The notes under the pieces are model-generated. The model was not told the DNA's origin. It worked only from the letters and a program-made list of their open reading frames with translations, and ran no database searches. 64,000 nucleotides of DNA, taken from Zanthoxylum bungeanum. Its lineage: Eukaryota > Streptophyta > Magnoliopsida > Sapindales > Rutaceae. The stretch lies in contig SKCR01047726.1 in NCBI GenBank assembly GCA_019454045.1, forward strand, positions 1-64,000. Reading direction: 5' to 3'. Each line of letters starts with the position of its first letter. Position 1 is the stretch's first letter. Below are positions 44,520 to 57,580 of the stretch, piece by piece. The position numbers and the translations under genes were made by a program.

Positions 44520-46577
44520 TGTTGGAATTCTCTAAGGTCCCAATGATCAATTATCAAGCAAGAAAAACATGTGAATACATTCAAGGGAGTTGCGGAATAC
44601 TCACAATGATCGGTTGAGTCGATGCGGTGATGAACAAAACTCATTTTCTGCCTTCCTCCAAGCTCGGCAGTCCACTGTTTTGCAGTCCTCATTTTCAGCC
44701 ATTGATGTCCTCCATGGAAGCTCCAAGCTTGTGTTGATTCCTTGCTCATGTAGTGAGTTCCCTATCACCTTTGTATGGACTCATTTTTGTGCTAGCACTC
44801 AAGAAATTTGCCACAAATTTCACTCTTTTCCTTCTCCATTTTCACGGTCAAACCAGAAACATTTTGATAAGAAAGTGGCATGTTGGCCGAGAGAGAAGAA
44901 TGATAAGTTTGGCTCCCATTCGTGAGCCATGGAGAGAGAGAGAGAGATTAAAGTGTTGTTTTTAATTTTTTTTGTATATCAAATACCAAAAATTAAAAGT
45001 CAAATACCATTGAAATAATGATATATTTCTTTCAAGCTTTCAAAAAGCTTTTCAACAACTTCTATCAACTCACATCAATCAATCAATCAATGTGACAAGT
45101 TGTCACATCACTCAAAGTGACAAATGATTTGACGTTTGATGCGACTAACGATTTGACGCTTGATTTGACTTGCGTGCCGCACTCGAATTCGAAATGCGAA
45201 TGCGCTCGTAAACAATCTCGGGCTCGGGTTCGCTAATTCCAAATTAATGAATTTTCCGTTGCGACGCAATTAAATGATTATGCCTAGCGAAATCACTATT
45301 CACGTCGTAAACGAATTAATTCTAAATTAATTCATTCGCCGAATTAAAATCTAATTTTAATTTCGCGTCGAAATCCAATTTCGTTTAATATATCGAATAT
45401 ATTAATTAATCGATTAATTCCAAATTAATCGTTATCTCTCTTTAATCGATATTTTATCCCAGATAAAATATCTCTGTAATTAATCCCAGATTAATTTTCT
45501 CTCTCGTCTAATTAATCCCAGATTAATTAAAGTGCGAGTCATACGTCATCGGTGAATCTTCGGGAAGCGACCCATGATATCCCCGGATATGTTGGCAGTA
45601 AATTCGGTCGTCGGACTATCCGAACACGTAAGTACCTCGTACTTGTACCGATTTACAAGACAATGTTGGCTTCTAGCAAAGTGTCATGCCTACCCAATTC
45701 TCCAGAAACATGCTTACAGGAATAAGCGATCTATATCAGGCGTAGTATACGTAGTATTGTGTATGTGGATCCAGTATCGGATGATCACGTGCTAGGGCAG
45801 GGGCTGGAATTGTGTCTGCCCCGTACGAAGCACATGCCGGATGTCTGGTAACTAGTCTCTATAATCGGATATACATGACCTTGTCATAATATCCCGATAG
45901 CTGCAACATTTAAGAGAACCAGTCTCGTATCCTACGTGACCATCATCTCCACTATGACTGGAGTGATACTTCCGTCTTGACATCACACCCAACACACTAC
46001 GATTCTCGATATACCCAGAAGAGGCGTACACAGAAACCGATTAAAGCCCTGGAAGACCAAAACCAAAGTATATTGATTGTCGCAAGTATTAGCGGTGCAA
46101 GTCTCAGATAAAGACCAAATACACCTACCCTGATTTCGGACTTCCATAGACACATAGTCATACTACCACTGGAATTATGAGGGGGTTTATCCAGAGCGAA
46201 GCTGTTTCCCGTACTATCGGTAAAACACAACCTCATATTACACTTGCATGAGTATCATATACCCAAATATATGAGAACTATGCCGTTGTGCTCTCAAAAC
46301 GCGCACAAGTGTAATACTAGTCTTTTACGCATTTATCGATGTCCAATCTCGATAATACTCTGACTAGGGATATTTAATGATTTATCCTTCGTGGACTGAT
46401 ACTGTCTCATATCATTCTCAATCTAGGAACAAATCATAGGGACCTCCTATCATTTATATATCTTGGTGATCTAATCACAAATGATAAGAGTGCAATCTCT
46501 TTTGTCACATAGTTAATTTGTACAACAACACCATGATTTGTACAAATAGTGACGCTATGAGTCATAATTGTCCAACA
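44520..46577 (-). repeat. 5' LTR of Copia-C
   Basis: 2058 bp, partner of 36624-38681. The hairpin array is at 45313-45529. Confidence 0.9.
45313..45529. repeat. Array of eight short inverted repeats in Copia-C LTR
   Basis: Left-arm starts: 45313 (GAATTAATT, CTA), 45341 (GAATTAAAAT, CTA, one mismatch), 45369 (CGAAAT, CCA), 45385 (TTAATATAT, CGA), 45411 (CGATTAATT, CCA), 45448 (GATATTTTATC, CCA, 11-bp arms), 45478 (AATTAATC, CCA), 45509 (TAATTAATC, CCA). Confidence 0.85.
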
Positions 46578-46857
46578 GTCCGAACATATCTTGGGTTCAG
46601 AAAAATATGCATATTATCATTATATGTCCGGCTGGACATGCTTGATGTCTGGTCGGATTCGATACGTGAACCAGAAAGCCCAGAACATAGATTTATTCAT
46701 GGCAAAAAATAATAGGAATATGCCATGCTTGAAACTAGTATTTGTAAGGTGTCGAATCATGCATATCGATAATAATAAGACAGAGACAAGACACACAGAA
46801 TAATTATATGATAATAATGAGAGAATAGTAAAGAAGACACATATAACCGTTTCTAGG

Positions 46858-46951
46858 TAGTACGTGGAGTTGTATCTCAAATGTAGACCGTACTACCGTC
46901 CATTCGAAATCGGCTACGAAATTTACGTTTCGACTTCCATCCTATATACCA
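46858..46951 (+). repeat. 94-bp shared module, copy 3
   Basis: Same length and orientation as 1595-1688, inside the right part of the X2 LTR. One change in the left end (TAGTACG for TGGTACG). Confidence 0.75.
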
Positions 46952-47649
46952 CAAATGAGAAAACATACAATGCCAAATTTAGCCAATCAAGGGCTGGATT
47001 TTTTGTATAACAAGTGCACGTCTTACCGGATGTACTTTATGTTCGGTCGGACATGTGGTTTCATATCAACAAACTATAAAACTAAAAGATAAAAGTTAGG
47101 GCCCTCATGTCTTACTCTTAGGGGTAACTTGGCTCCAAGAAAACTTCTGAATGCTCGGGTTTGGCTGCTAGATATTGCTGAAGATTATGGATTAGGGCTA
47201 CGTTTTTTTTTGTTTTGGTTTTGTTGATGGTAATAAATGGATAATCTTGTTTTCAATGATTTGGCCTCCTTTTTATAGTGTCCAAGGGTTGGGTTAATAA
47301 GGAAAATATCTGGTCATTTTGGAAGTTGGTTTTAATAAGGAAAATGGAATTTGTCTAAGAATGAAAGAGATCGTATCTTTCTGTAAAATTAGAAAGTGAT
47401 ACATATCTGATCTAACTTGTAGGATGTCTGGTCGGATTTGTTGTCAAAGGCTAGACAAACATAGAAGACATTCGGCTGGGTATGGGTGGACAAGTCGAGC
47501 TGGATGTAGATGTCATCTGACCTATTTTTTGCTATCCTTCTCATCAAGCATTAAATCTTACAACCTTTTTGAACTTTTCAAGTGAGTTCTGATAAAAGAC
47601 TCATCATTGGGCTATGTTTAAAAATATAGTGTCTACAATGAGCTGAAAA

Positions 47650-49546
47650 TGTTAGTGTCCGACACATGCCACAAGATCACTAAGATGATTTGTGTGTGGA
47701 TACATCAAGAAGTTTGCGGAAAAAACTTACAATGATCGGATGAGATTCAAAATTTTTCCATGGATTGCATTCCAAACTCAAGGGTGAGTTTTCCTATCAC
47801 CTTACAAGACTCCTTTAAGTGCTAGATTTAAAGATTTTTGAAGAAAAATCAATGGAGAGAAAAGGCAAGTCACGCCCAAAGAGAGAGAATGAGGAATAGT
47901 AATTTTCAAGTTTCAAAAACTTGTATCAAAACTTGTGTGGTGTGTTATTAAAGTCCAACCTTTTATGTTCCAACCACTTCCATCACAAAAGTGACATGTG
48001 ATGTAAGTAAAGTGGGTCCCACCACTTTAAATTCAAAATTTGGTTGGCTTACACAACACACTTTAGACCCAGTTCGTTTAATCCGACTAAACGAATTTTC
48101 CGTCGCGACGTAATTAAATCCAATTTAATTAAATAATAATGCCTCGTAAAATTATTACGAAAGTCGCTTGCGAATTAATTCCAAATTAATTCGTTCGCTA
48201 GAATTAAAATCCAATTTAATTTCGCATTGAAATCCAATTTCAATTAATACATCTAATATATTATTTTAGCCCAAATAAATAAAATAAATAGAAAATTCCA
48301 ATTTAACTATTAAATTTATTTTACCGATTAATTCCTAATTAATCGCGTTCTCTCTTCTAGACGAATTTAATCCCAGATAAATTCTTGACGCAATTAATCC
48401 CAGATTAATTTTCTGTCTCATAATTAATCCCAGATTAATGATTACTGTAATTAATCCCAGATTAATTTTCTCTCTCATAATTAATCTCATATTAATTATG
48501 TTCGAGTCAAATGTCATCGGTGAATCTTTGGGAAGCAACCCAAGAGATCCCTGCATATATTGGCAGTAAATATGGTCATCGGACTATTCGAACACGTGCA
48601 TACCCCGTACCACGTTCTTACCGATTTACAAGACATGGTTGGCTTCTAGAAAAGCACTGTGCCTACATAATTCTCCAGAAATATATTCAACATGGAATAT
48701 ATATAATTTGTATCAGGCGTAGTATACAATGTTTTACGTATTACGATCCAGTATCGGATCTCACATGCTAGGCCTAGGGCTGGAATTGTGTCTGCCCCGT
48801 ACAAAGCACATATCAGATCATTAGCAACTAGTCTCTATAATCAGATAATCATGACCTAGCCATACTATCCAGATAGCTGCAGCATTTAAGAGTACCAGTT
48901 ATGTATCCTATGTGATCATCATCTCCATATGACTGAAGTGATACTTCCATCTTGACATCACACCTAATACACTACAATTCTCAGTATACCCAGAAAAGTC
49001 GTACACATAACCTGTTAAAGCTCCAGACGACCAAAACCAAAGCATACTGATTGTCGCAAGTATTAGCGATGCAAGTCTCGGGTTAAGACCATATACACCT
49101 ACCATGATTCGGATTCCCATAGACACATAGTCATACTACCAATGGGATTCCGATGGGTCTATCCGGAGCGAAGCTGTTCCTAGTCCAATGGCTAACAGAA
49201 CCTCCTATCACACTTGTATAAGTATCCAATACTTAAATATATGAGAACTATGTCGTTACGCTTCCATAACGCGCACAAGTGCAATACTAGCATATTCTGC
49301 ATTATCGATGTCCAGTCTCGATAATACTACGACTAGGGATACTTAATGATTAAACCTTTCGTGGATTAATATTGTCTCATATCTTATTAATTCGGTATTA
49401 ATCATATAGACTCTTATCATTTATATATCCAAGTAATCCAATTACAAAAATATAAAAGAGCAATTTCCTTTGTCACATAGTTAATTTGTACAAAGAACAC
49501 CATGCCTTTTACAAATAGTGATGCTATGGGTCATAATTTTCCAACA
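47650..49546 (-). repeat. 3' LTR of Copia-D
   Basis: 1897 bp. The hairpin array at 48171-48497 includes arms at 48171 (CGAATTAATT, CCA), 48226 (ATTGAAAT, CCA), 48325 (CGATTAATT, CCT), 48392 (AATTAATC, CCA), 48422 and 48449 (AATTAATC, CCA). Confidence 0.88.
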
Positions 49547-49756
49547 ATCTCTCATTTGGCCTATAGCCAATCACTCAAGTATCCAATACTTGAACTATGT
49601 ACGGGTCGCTCATGCTTATACTGAGATATCGCTTTCGCCAGTGGATATGCAAGGTTGTCATCTGATGCGATCTTGTCATCGCCACGATGTATGATCTTAT
49701 GAATTAGATGAAACCGTCTAAGTACATACTTGGATCATTGATAAGACCGTGGTTCC

Positions 49757-52290
49757 TTAGCCTGTGATGTAGCCCAGCTCAGCTGCTAACAGAACTACTC
49801 CTAATCCAATTAGGAATTTTATATATCCAAATGCTTCTTTTGCTACCTCAGCCGCGACAATATATTCCATTTTTATTGTTAAATCGGAAACAGTGTCTTT
49901 CTTGGAAGATTTCCAGCTCATTGTTCCGTTGTTCAAACAAAATATGTACCCCGATTGTGACTTACAGTCATTTTTTTCGGTTTGGAAACTTGCATCGGTG
50001 AACCAAGTCACCTCAAGTTCTCAATCTCCATAAATTAAGAAAGCATCTTTAGTTCCTCTAAGAAACTTAAGGATGTTCTTAACATCAATCCAGTGACCAT
50101 CACCTGGATCGGCCTGATTGTCACTCCACATGCCCAAAGTATATGAGACACCAGGTCGCGTACTTGTCTTTTAATGTACGAGTTCTCGGATAGTGCCGAC
50201 AACTTTTAGATCTATCCCAGTAGATCTTTATTCCTAGAATAAAGGTTGCATCTCCCAAGTTTTCATGGAGAATTTTAATGAAAGCCAAGCTTTCACCAAT
50301 TTAAATATGGGAATGTCATTGCTAAGAAGCAATACATCATCAACGTATAGGACAATCATTGTCAGTGCGCTCCCACTAACCTTCTTATATACACAAGAAT
50401 CATCATCGTTTTGAATGAAACCATATACCATTATGATCTCATCAAAATGTTGGTTCCAAGAATGCAATGCTTGCTTCAATCCATAAATGGATCAATTTAA
50501 CTTGCAAACCTTGTTTGCATGTTTTGGCATGACAAAACCGTCAGGGTGTAGTATATGAACATCCTCCAAATGGTTTTTGTTAAGGAAAGCGGTTTTGATG
50601 TCCATCTGTCATATTTCATAATTGAAATATGCAGCATTAGCAAGTATTATCCGAAAGAATTTAATCATGGCAACGGGTAAAAGGTTTCGTCGTAATCAAC
50701 ACCATGTTGATGACGATACCATTTCGCTACAAGTCTAGCTTTGTACGTTTGTTTGTTGCCATCCATGTATGTCTTCACTATGAAGACTCATTTGCTACCA
50801 ATAGGCACAATGCCTTCTGATACATCAACCAGTGTCCAAACTTGGTTGTATACATGGAATCCATTTTGTACTTCATGGCACCTTGCCATATAGCGGAGTC
50901 GATACCTTGTATCGCTACCTCATACGTAGCCGGCTCATTATCCTCAATAAGACTAATGTCTACGTGAGGTGAGATCAGAAACCCATACCTCTTAGGTTGT
51001 TTTCTGACTCTCTCTGACCTACGCGGTTATTGTGTATTAGAATATTGTGGAACAGTCTCATCCCTGATGAACTGTTCGTGTTCCGTCAGGGATCGGTGCC
51101 AGGAACAGTATTACTCTGATTTTCATCGAGTTTTACTTTCCTCCAACTTGCCATTGTATTTAGGAATTCCTCTAAGGAAAACAGCATGGAGAGCAACAAA
51201 TACCTTGTTCTCTGTGGGTTGTATAAGTAATATACTTTGGTTTCCCTATGACAACCTACATATAGGCACTTATTCGATTTGGGTTCTAGTTTGGCATCAT
51301 CCAAACGTTTAATATATGCCCAGCATCCCCAAATCTCCAAGAATGAGAAACCTGGTTTCTATCCTGTCCATATTTCATATGGAGTCTGTCCAACAGATTT
51401 TGACGGAACCTTATTCAAAATAAGTACTGCATTGTTCAATGCGTATCACTTAAAGGACATTGATAGCTCGTGTGACTCATTATTGACCTTACCATGTCCA
51501 ACAAAGTTTGATTTCTCCGTTCAGACACACCACTCAATTGAGGTGTTCCGGGAGGAGTCCACTGTGAAAGAATACCATACTCTTTCAAGTAATCAAAAAA
51601 CTCATTGCTTAAGTATTCTCCACCACGATCTGACCGTATTTTTTTAATACTTTTGTCGGTCTGTTTTTCTCTACTTCGTGTCGAAACTCTTTGAATTTAT
51701 CAAAAGTTTCTGACTTGTGTTTCAAAAGATACACATAATCATATCGCGATGCAACATCCGTAAAGGTTACGAAGTATTCATATCCACCTCTAGCCTGGCT
51801 AGATATAGGCCCACTACGTCACCATGAACGAGGGCTAACAGCTCGGTGGCACATACACATTTACAGCTAAAAGGTGTTTTAAGCACTTTGCCTAATAAAC
51901 AAGATTCGTAGACATCATATGGATTAGGATCAAATCCGTCCAAGTATACATTCTTCCAAAGAGTGGATATACGAGTCTTGTTAATGTGTCACATACAACA
52001 ATGCCACTAATAAGTCTCATCTGATTTACTCAGTTTGAGCCTTTTGTTTGTCATGTTATATGTTTGAGATTCATTTATATTCGAAATATAAATACTGTTA
52101 TTCACATCTAATGTGTATATCTCAATATCATCTTTATAAACAAAACACCCAGTTTTATGAAACATAAAGGTATACCCGCAACGGGTTAAACTAGATATAG
52201 AGATAATGTTTCTAGTCAAACTAGGTACATTATAACAGTTTCCTAATTTAAGTACATGCCTAAATGGCAGTTCTAAAACTTAGGTTCCCA
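49757..52290 (-). pseudogene. Copia-D pol (integrase, RT, RNase H)
   Basis: Minus-strand order: NIISISSL and VYKDDIEIYTLD (end of protease / pre-integrase, 52219-52007); integrase C-terminal part with WGCWAYIKRLDDAKLEPKS and CLYVGCHRETKVYYLY (51340-51086); RT with MKQALHSWNQHFDEI and YVDDVLLLSND, both catalytic aspartates intact (50479-50234); RNase H with FTDASFQTEKNDCKSQSGY and MSWKSSKKDTV (50011-49757). Frameshifts separate the pieces. Confidence 0.85.
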
Positions 52291-53330
52291 CAACCAACAA
52301 CAGCGACTCTCATCCCGTTTCTGACTCGCAGGTTGATCTCATCTGAAGCCAGTCTCTTGCTAATCAGCAGATCCCGCACATCAGCACATATATATATACC
52401 ACATCCAGTATCAAAAATCTAATTTTTAAAACTAGTAGTGGACACATTTATTACAATAACAAACATACATGAAGTCGGAGCCTTTCCCGCCTTCACTTTC
52501 TTCATGTTTGCCTTGTCCATACAACAGTCACGCTTCCAGTGACCCCATTTGCCACAGTTTAGGCAGACAACTTGGGATATCTCCTTTGTCTTCCCAGAAG
52601 ACTGTGACGATTTTGCCTTTGCCCTTTTCTTCACACCCGAGAAGCCTTCGGCCAAGCCTTGGCCTTCTGAGATGTCGAAGTAAGATGCGCATTGCGCTTC
52701 GTGCCCTTTTGGAAGCTCTGGCTCTGCTTCCTTGAGCATAGCATTTAACTCTCCAATAGTTTTCTCTGGGTTCATCATGTTGAAGTTCATAACGAACCCG
52801 CCCTAGCATTCGGGTAGAGACTGTAAGATCAAATCTATGGAAGTCTCGGCCTCGTAGGTAATGCCCAGCTAACCTAGCTGTTCGATGTCAGCAATCATCT
52901 GCGCACCTAGTGCTCGACAGATGTACCATCTGACATACGCGAGCGAAAGAGCTTCTTTTGCAATTCGTACTTCTATGATCTAAGGTTAGATCTATGAATA
53001 TCCTTTAATTTCAACATCATGGTATAAGGATCTAATCCTTAGTTCTGATGATGAAATTAAGGAGTCATTGCGGCAAGCATAACAGATTGAGCACTAAAGT
53101 TATCATTACGATGAGTGTTCCTAAGCTCATGCACTACTATTTGCTCAACTCCGGGCTCAGGGCCCGAGAGGTTTCTCTATCCAATAGAGTAACTTCTCAG
53201 CTCCCAGAACTATCCTGAGATTCATTTCCCAATCTGGAAAATTTACGCCGTTAAAGACATTTTCACCCAGGATTATGTCCATTAACGTTAATCTTTCCTG
53301 CCATCTCAATTGCAATAGTCCAACTATCCA
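52291..53330 (-). pseudogene. Copia-D gag and protease
   Basis: Minus strand: ENVFNGVNFPDWEMNLRIV and EKPLGP (N-terminal capsid part), then MNFNMMNPEKTIGELNAML, and an intact knuckle CLNCGKWGHWKRDC (C-X2-C-X4-H-X4-C), followed in another frame by the protease motif LDTGCG. Stops and frameshifts lie between the blocks. Confidence 0.85.
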
Positions 53331-55535
53331 ATCAACGATTTCGGGTACACTCAAAATGTAATGGCTATTATAGTCCAACTATATAACCAACTACAAATAG
53401 AGTCGTGTTTAGTACAGTCCAACTGTTCATAGAAAGCAATATTCGATATTAGTCCAACTAATATATATTTATAACAATGATAAATAAATAAAATTAAAAG
53501 AGCGTGTTTAGTAAGTATTAAACGAAATTGCAAATTTAATACTAGTCTCCCACTATTTTTCGGCTAGCCTTTAACCCTCTGTGGAGTACTCGGGAAACCC
53601 AGTTTCCTAGTGGGCTAGGATCCCGTTAAATAACGCACAACCTTGACTTTGGCCAACAAGTTGTATGAAACTTAACTAGGTAGATATCTAAGATCAATTG
53701 GATCTCATCCAATTTCTAGATCCGGTAGGTGGACCTCCAAGTCCGATATATATATCCAATATATATTTCCTAACCTTTTCCTCTGAATCAACTAAGCCTT
53801 AGCTTTGGCTCAACAAACTTAATGATTCCAGTTAAGCGTGACCCATTGACAGTGGGAAAGCTTCGTAATCCACGTCGATGTACAGAAGTGACCTTGACTT
53901 TGGCCAACAAATCACAACTGCCCAAGACATGCAATATGTAACAAAGCTTTCATGGTTCAAACACATCCGCGATTGACATTGATCTTGACTTTGGCCAACA
54001 AACCAATGCCAATCTTGGATCTTGAGAGAGAACCACTCAATGGAAGGAAAACGCTTAATATTTGAGTGATGGTTTTTTGCGTAAATTGGCAACCAATTTA
54101 TTATCTTTGATTAGGTCTCATCATACACCCTTAAACATGCATTCTAAAAGTATAATAAGGTGCGAATAAAATTAATAATCATATGCGGATGGATATATAA
54201 CAAATTTGTTCCTAGAACAAATCTCTCACTTTCCTATCTCATGCTAGCACTATTCATACTTCTACCTAATTATATAATACATTAAAGAAACCTCATTTGC
54301 ATTGAAGGGAATTGGTGAGAAGAGAAATACAAAAAGTAAAGAGATGATAGGCTGGACACGCAGGTCCAATTTAAATAAATTCTAAATTTATTACAATAAT
54401 TTCCAAAATTGCCCCACCCTTCTAATATCCATCTGATATACATTATTCATACAAATACATCCAAGTATTCACACAAAGCATGTTATTCAATCAATCTAAT
54501 CCAATTAATTAATCTTTGAATTACTGACCATACAATGTTCAAACAACGATTTGATTTGCGCGAGTCCAACTCGTTTAAAAATAAATACTCAAAGTAAGTA
54601 TTCTTGAATTATATCGAACTATAATTTTAAATCAAATTTTAAATTGTATCCAATACTAATTCATATTTAATTCCAAATTAAATAATTACATTTATTTTAG
54701 TGCCTTTTAGAATTGGATTCCAAATCCAATCTTCATGGGTCTCAAAGGCCCAATTAGTATCCAATATTATTCAATTAAAGTCCAATGGGCTTTCAATTAA
54801 TTCTTTAGATGTGGGCTTTGGCCAATATGGATCAAACCCAAAATGCCAAGGCCCAAATAGGAATCACTCTATGCCAAAAAAATCAATTTAGACCCATTAG
54901 GCCCAATTAAAAGTTTTTTTTAAAGGTCCAATTGTCATATTTGGACTTTATGGAAATAGTTTTGGCCCAGTTGGATCCAACTCAATTGTCCAAAACCATA
55001 CTTGGCCCAACCAAGCCCATTAAGCCCAAATGCAACAAATTAAATTATCTTATTATTCCAAATAACATATTAATCTAATTAAAGTGTAATTAAAATAATT
55101 AATCAACTAATCTAATGTTTCCAAAACACTAATTAATCAAATTAATCATGCTCATTAATTTCAATTCATGTCCAACACAAATTGAAGCAAAACAATTCAT
55201 TCCAACATGCTTAGGCTCACAGAAAATACATAAAATAACATTCAAATTTGATTTTAATCCAATTAAATCAATAATCAATATTCATTTCATGCATTTAACA
55301 TATCCAATTGTCAAATTTCAAAATTTTCCATGAGCATTCCTAGGGCATACATTCAGCCATGCTTAGAATTTGGGGATTTTTTTATCTAATCAATTTATCT
55401 CAAATCCAAATATTCACAAATCCAATTCATCATCATACTAACACAACCAAACAATCAATTTAGGCATTTTCAAACTCCAAGCAAAAATCTCAAATTAAAG
55501 TCCATAAACCTTAGAATTCAAATCAAGCTTAGGAT
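53331..55535 (-). other. Copia-D leader with motif arrays
   Basis: No gene. Four leader motifs (53641, 53797, 53892, 53982), GGCCCA/AGCCCA cluster (about 54736-55030), and the hairpin at 54709-54732 (left arm AGAATTGGATT, spacer CCA, right arm AATCCAATCT). Confidence 0.7.
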
Positions 55536-56857
55536 GGCTCTAGATACCATTGTTAGTGTCCTACACATGCCACAAGATCATTAAGATGATTTGTGTGTGG
55601 ATACATCAAGAAGTTTGCGGAAAAAACTTACAATGATCGGATGAGATTCAAAACTTTTCCATGGATGTGTGGAAGCTCCAAGCTTTCTTTTGCATTCCAA
55701 ACTCAATGGTGAGTTTCCCTATCACCTCACAAGACTCCTTTAAGTGCTAGCTTTTAAGATTTTTGAAGAAAAAATCAATGGAGAGGAAAGGCAAGTCACG
55801 CCCAAATAGAGAGAATGAGGAATAGTGATTTTCAAGTTTCAAAAACTTGTATCAAAAACGGTGTGATGTGTTATTAAAGTCCAACCTTTAATGTTGCCAA
55901 CCACTTCCATCACAAAAGTGACATGTGATGTAAGTAAAGTAGGTCTCACCGCTTTAAATTCAAAATTTGGCTGGCTTACACAACACACTTTAGGCCCGGT
56001 TCGTTTACTCCGACTAAACGAATTTTCTGTCGCGACGTAATTAAATCCAATTTAAATAAATAATAATGCCTCGCAAAATTATTACGAAAGTCGCTTGCGA
56101 ATTAATTCCAAATTAATTCGTTCACTAGAATTAAAATCCAATTTAAATTCGCATTAAAATCCAATTTCAATTAATACATCTAATATATTATTTTAGCCCA
56201 AATAAATAAATTAAATAGAAAAATCCAATTTAACTATTAAATTTATTTTACCGATTAATTCCTAATTAATCGCGTTCTCTCTTCTAGACGAATTTAATCC
56301 CAGATAAATTCTTGACGCAATTAATCCCAGATTAATTTTATATCTCATAATTAATCCTAGATTAATTATTGTCGTAATTAATCCCAGATTAATTATTGTC
56401 GTAATTAATCCCAGATTAATTCTGTTCGAGTAAAATATCATCGGTGAATCTTTGGGAAGCGACCCAAGAGATCCTTGGATATGTTGGCAGTAAATATGGT
56501 CATCGGACTATGCGAACACGTGCATACCCCGTACCACGTTCTTACCGATTTACAAGACATGATTGGCTTCTAGTAAAGCACCGTGCCTACCCAATTCTCC
56601 ATAAATATATTCAACATGTGATGAGTGGTAATTATATCATTATTTCTCACTCATTTGACCTAAGATTATGTATAGTTTCTCGGGTTTTATGAACATTTTG
56701 ATGTGTTTTATTATTATTTTGCAGATAAATAAAGTTTGGGAAGCATTGGAAGCAATTTGGGGCAAAAACAGAGAAAAAATTACCAAAATGGGCATTTTGG
56801 TAATTTGGCGTGTCGCGACGCCTATCCTGCGCCATGAGCTGCTAACGTGCGCTGGGG

Positions 56858-57212
56858 GACACGTGTCAGAATCTGAAAAGTTTGATTTGCTAACGTGCGC
56901 CTGCCACGTGTCATCATCAGAATAGATCTTGCTAAAATGCGTCGGGACACATGTCATCATCACATGATGCCGACAATATGCGTGCCACGTGTCAACTTCT
57001 CATTCGACCGCATCTGCCGCGTACCACGTGTCAGCCACGTGTCCGCCACGTGTCGTCCACGTCAGCATCCAATCGAGTCATCGTGCCACATGTCGTCACG
57101 TCATCAACAGCCAATCAAGGCCCGCCACATGTCAGCATCTCAGTGGACCGAATCAAAATGCGTGCCACATGTCGAAATTCCATTATACCGATAGATTACG
57201 CGTGCCACGTCA
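56858..57212 (+). promoter_or_regulatory. G-box/ABRE-like array in Y2
   Basis: CACGTG-core boxes of GCCACGTGTC type at 56858 (GACACGTGTC, itself a palindrome), 56903, 56984, 57023, 57034 and 57045; CACATG variants at 56946, 57085, 57124 and 57164; plus GCCACGTCA forms near 57054 and 57204. Part of the array is built of units that also contain GCTAACGTGCGC. It ends about 100 bp before the TATA box. Factor binding and ABA, light or stress response are inference from motif knowledge. Confidence 0.75.
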
Positions 57213-57257
57213 GCAAGACAACAGATCAACGCGCTTTGACCGAGTCAACACAAGCCA

Positions 57258-57294
57258 GCGTCGCGACGCAAGAAGGATTTTGGCGTCGCGACGC
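57258..57294. repeat. Two 12-bp palindromes GCGTCGCGACGC in Y2
   Basis: 57258-57269 and 57283-57294, between the G-box array and the TATA box. A third, interrupted form (core GTCGCGAC) is near 56812-56819 on the far side of the array. Confidence 0.9.
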
Positions 57295-57311
57295 TAACCC
57301 GAATTTTTGCC

Positions 57312-57318
57312 TATAAAT
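57312..57318 (+). promoter_or_regulatory. TATA box of Y2
   Basis: CTATAAATTGAGG, followed about 30 bp later by a pyrimidine-rich stretch that would suit transcription start. It is matched in Y1. Confidence 0.6.
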
Positions 57319-57580
57319 TGAGGCTTTTTGCACCTCATTTGGTGTGCTTTCCTTGGGATTTTTTCTCTGTTTTTAAGGATTGCATCTATTTTTGTAATTA
57401 ATTAATTTATGTATTTTTATTTTAAATTTTAATTTCAGTTTTTATTTTTTTTTATTTTCTTTATGTTTTGTAGTTAAATTTCCGCTGGGATAAAAGGTGA
57501 AACATTTAATATAATTATCTAGGTAAATCTCACTTAATTATAAATTATAATTTAACCGGATTAATTAATGTGAGACTTTA

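Larger units (their letters stand above)
36624..46577 (-). mobile_element. Copia-C, 10-kb Copia retrotransposon
   Basis: Two 2058-bp LTRs (36624-38681 and 44520-46577) with TGTTGGAATT...GTCCAACA ends; TSD ATCCG (36619-36623) and GTCCG (46578-46582), one mismatch. The polypurine tract at 38682 and the degraded primer site beside 44519 (TGGTATCTTAAGCC on the minus strand) give minus orientation. The interior matches Copia-B and -D in order but is more decayed. In the first 290 bp the LTRs differ at about 8 positions, so it is clearly older than the Athila-like element. Confidence 0.9.
34173..47637 (-). mobile_element. LTR of element X2, interrupted by Y1 and Copia-C
   Basis: Starts TGTAGGAGCGAAG (34173) and ends AGTGTCTACA (47637), the same ends as solo LTR X1. 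The original LTR consists of 34173-34407, 36451-36623 and 46578-47637 (about 1.47 kb). Shared landmarks with X1: the first 230 bp, the 94-bp module (46858-46951), a minus-strand TATA box near 47272 and the final 60 bp. The 3' LTR and the coding part of X2 are not in the window. Confidence 0.75.

Noticed and set aside
56895..57316. Open frames of about 100-120 codons in the Y2 G-box array
   Set aside because: Repeated CCACGTGTC-like units keep several frames open at once and give Arg/Ser/His-rich nonsense peptides; no homologous protein is recognisable.
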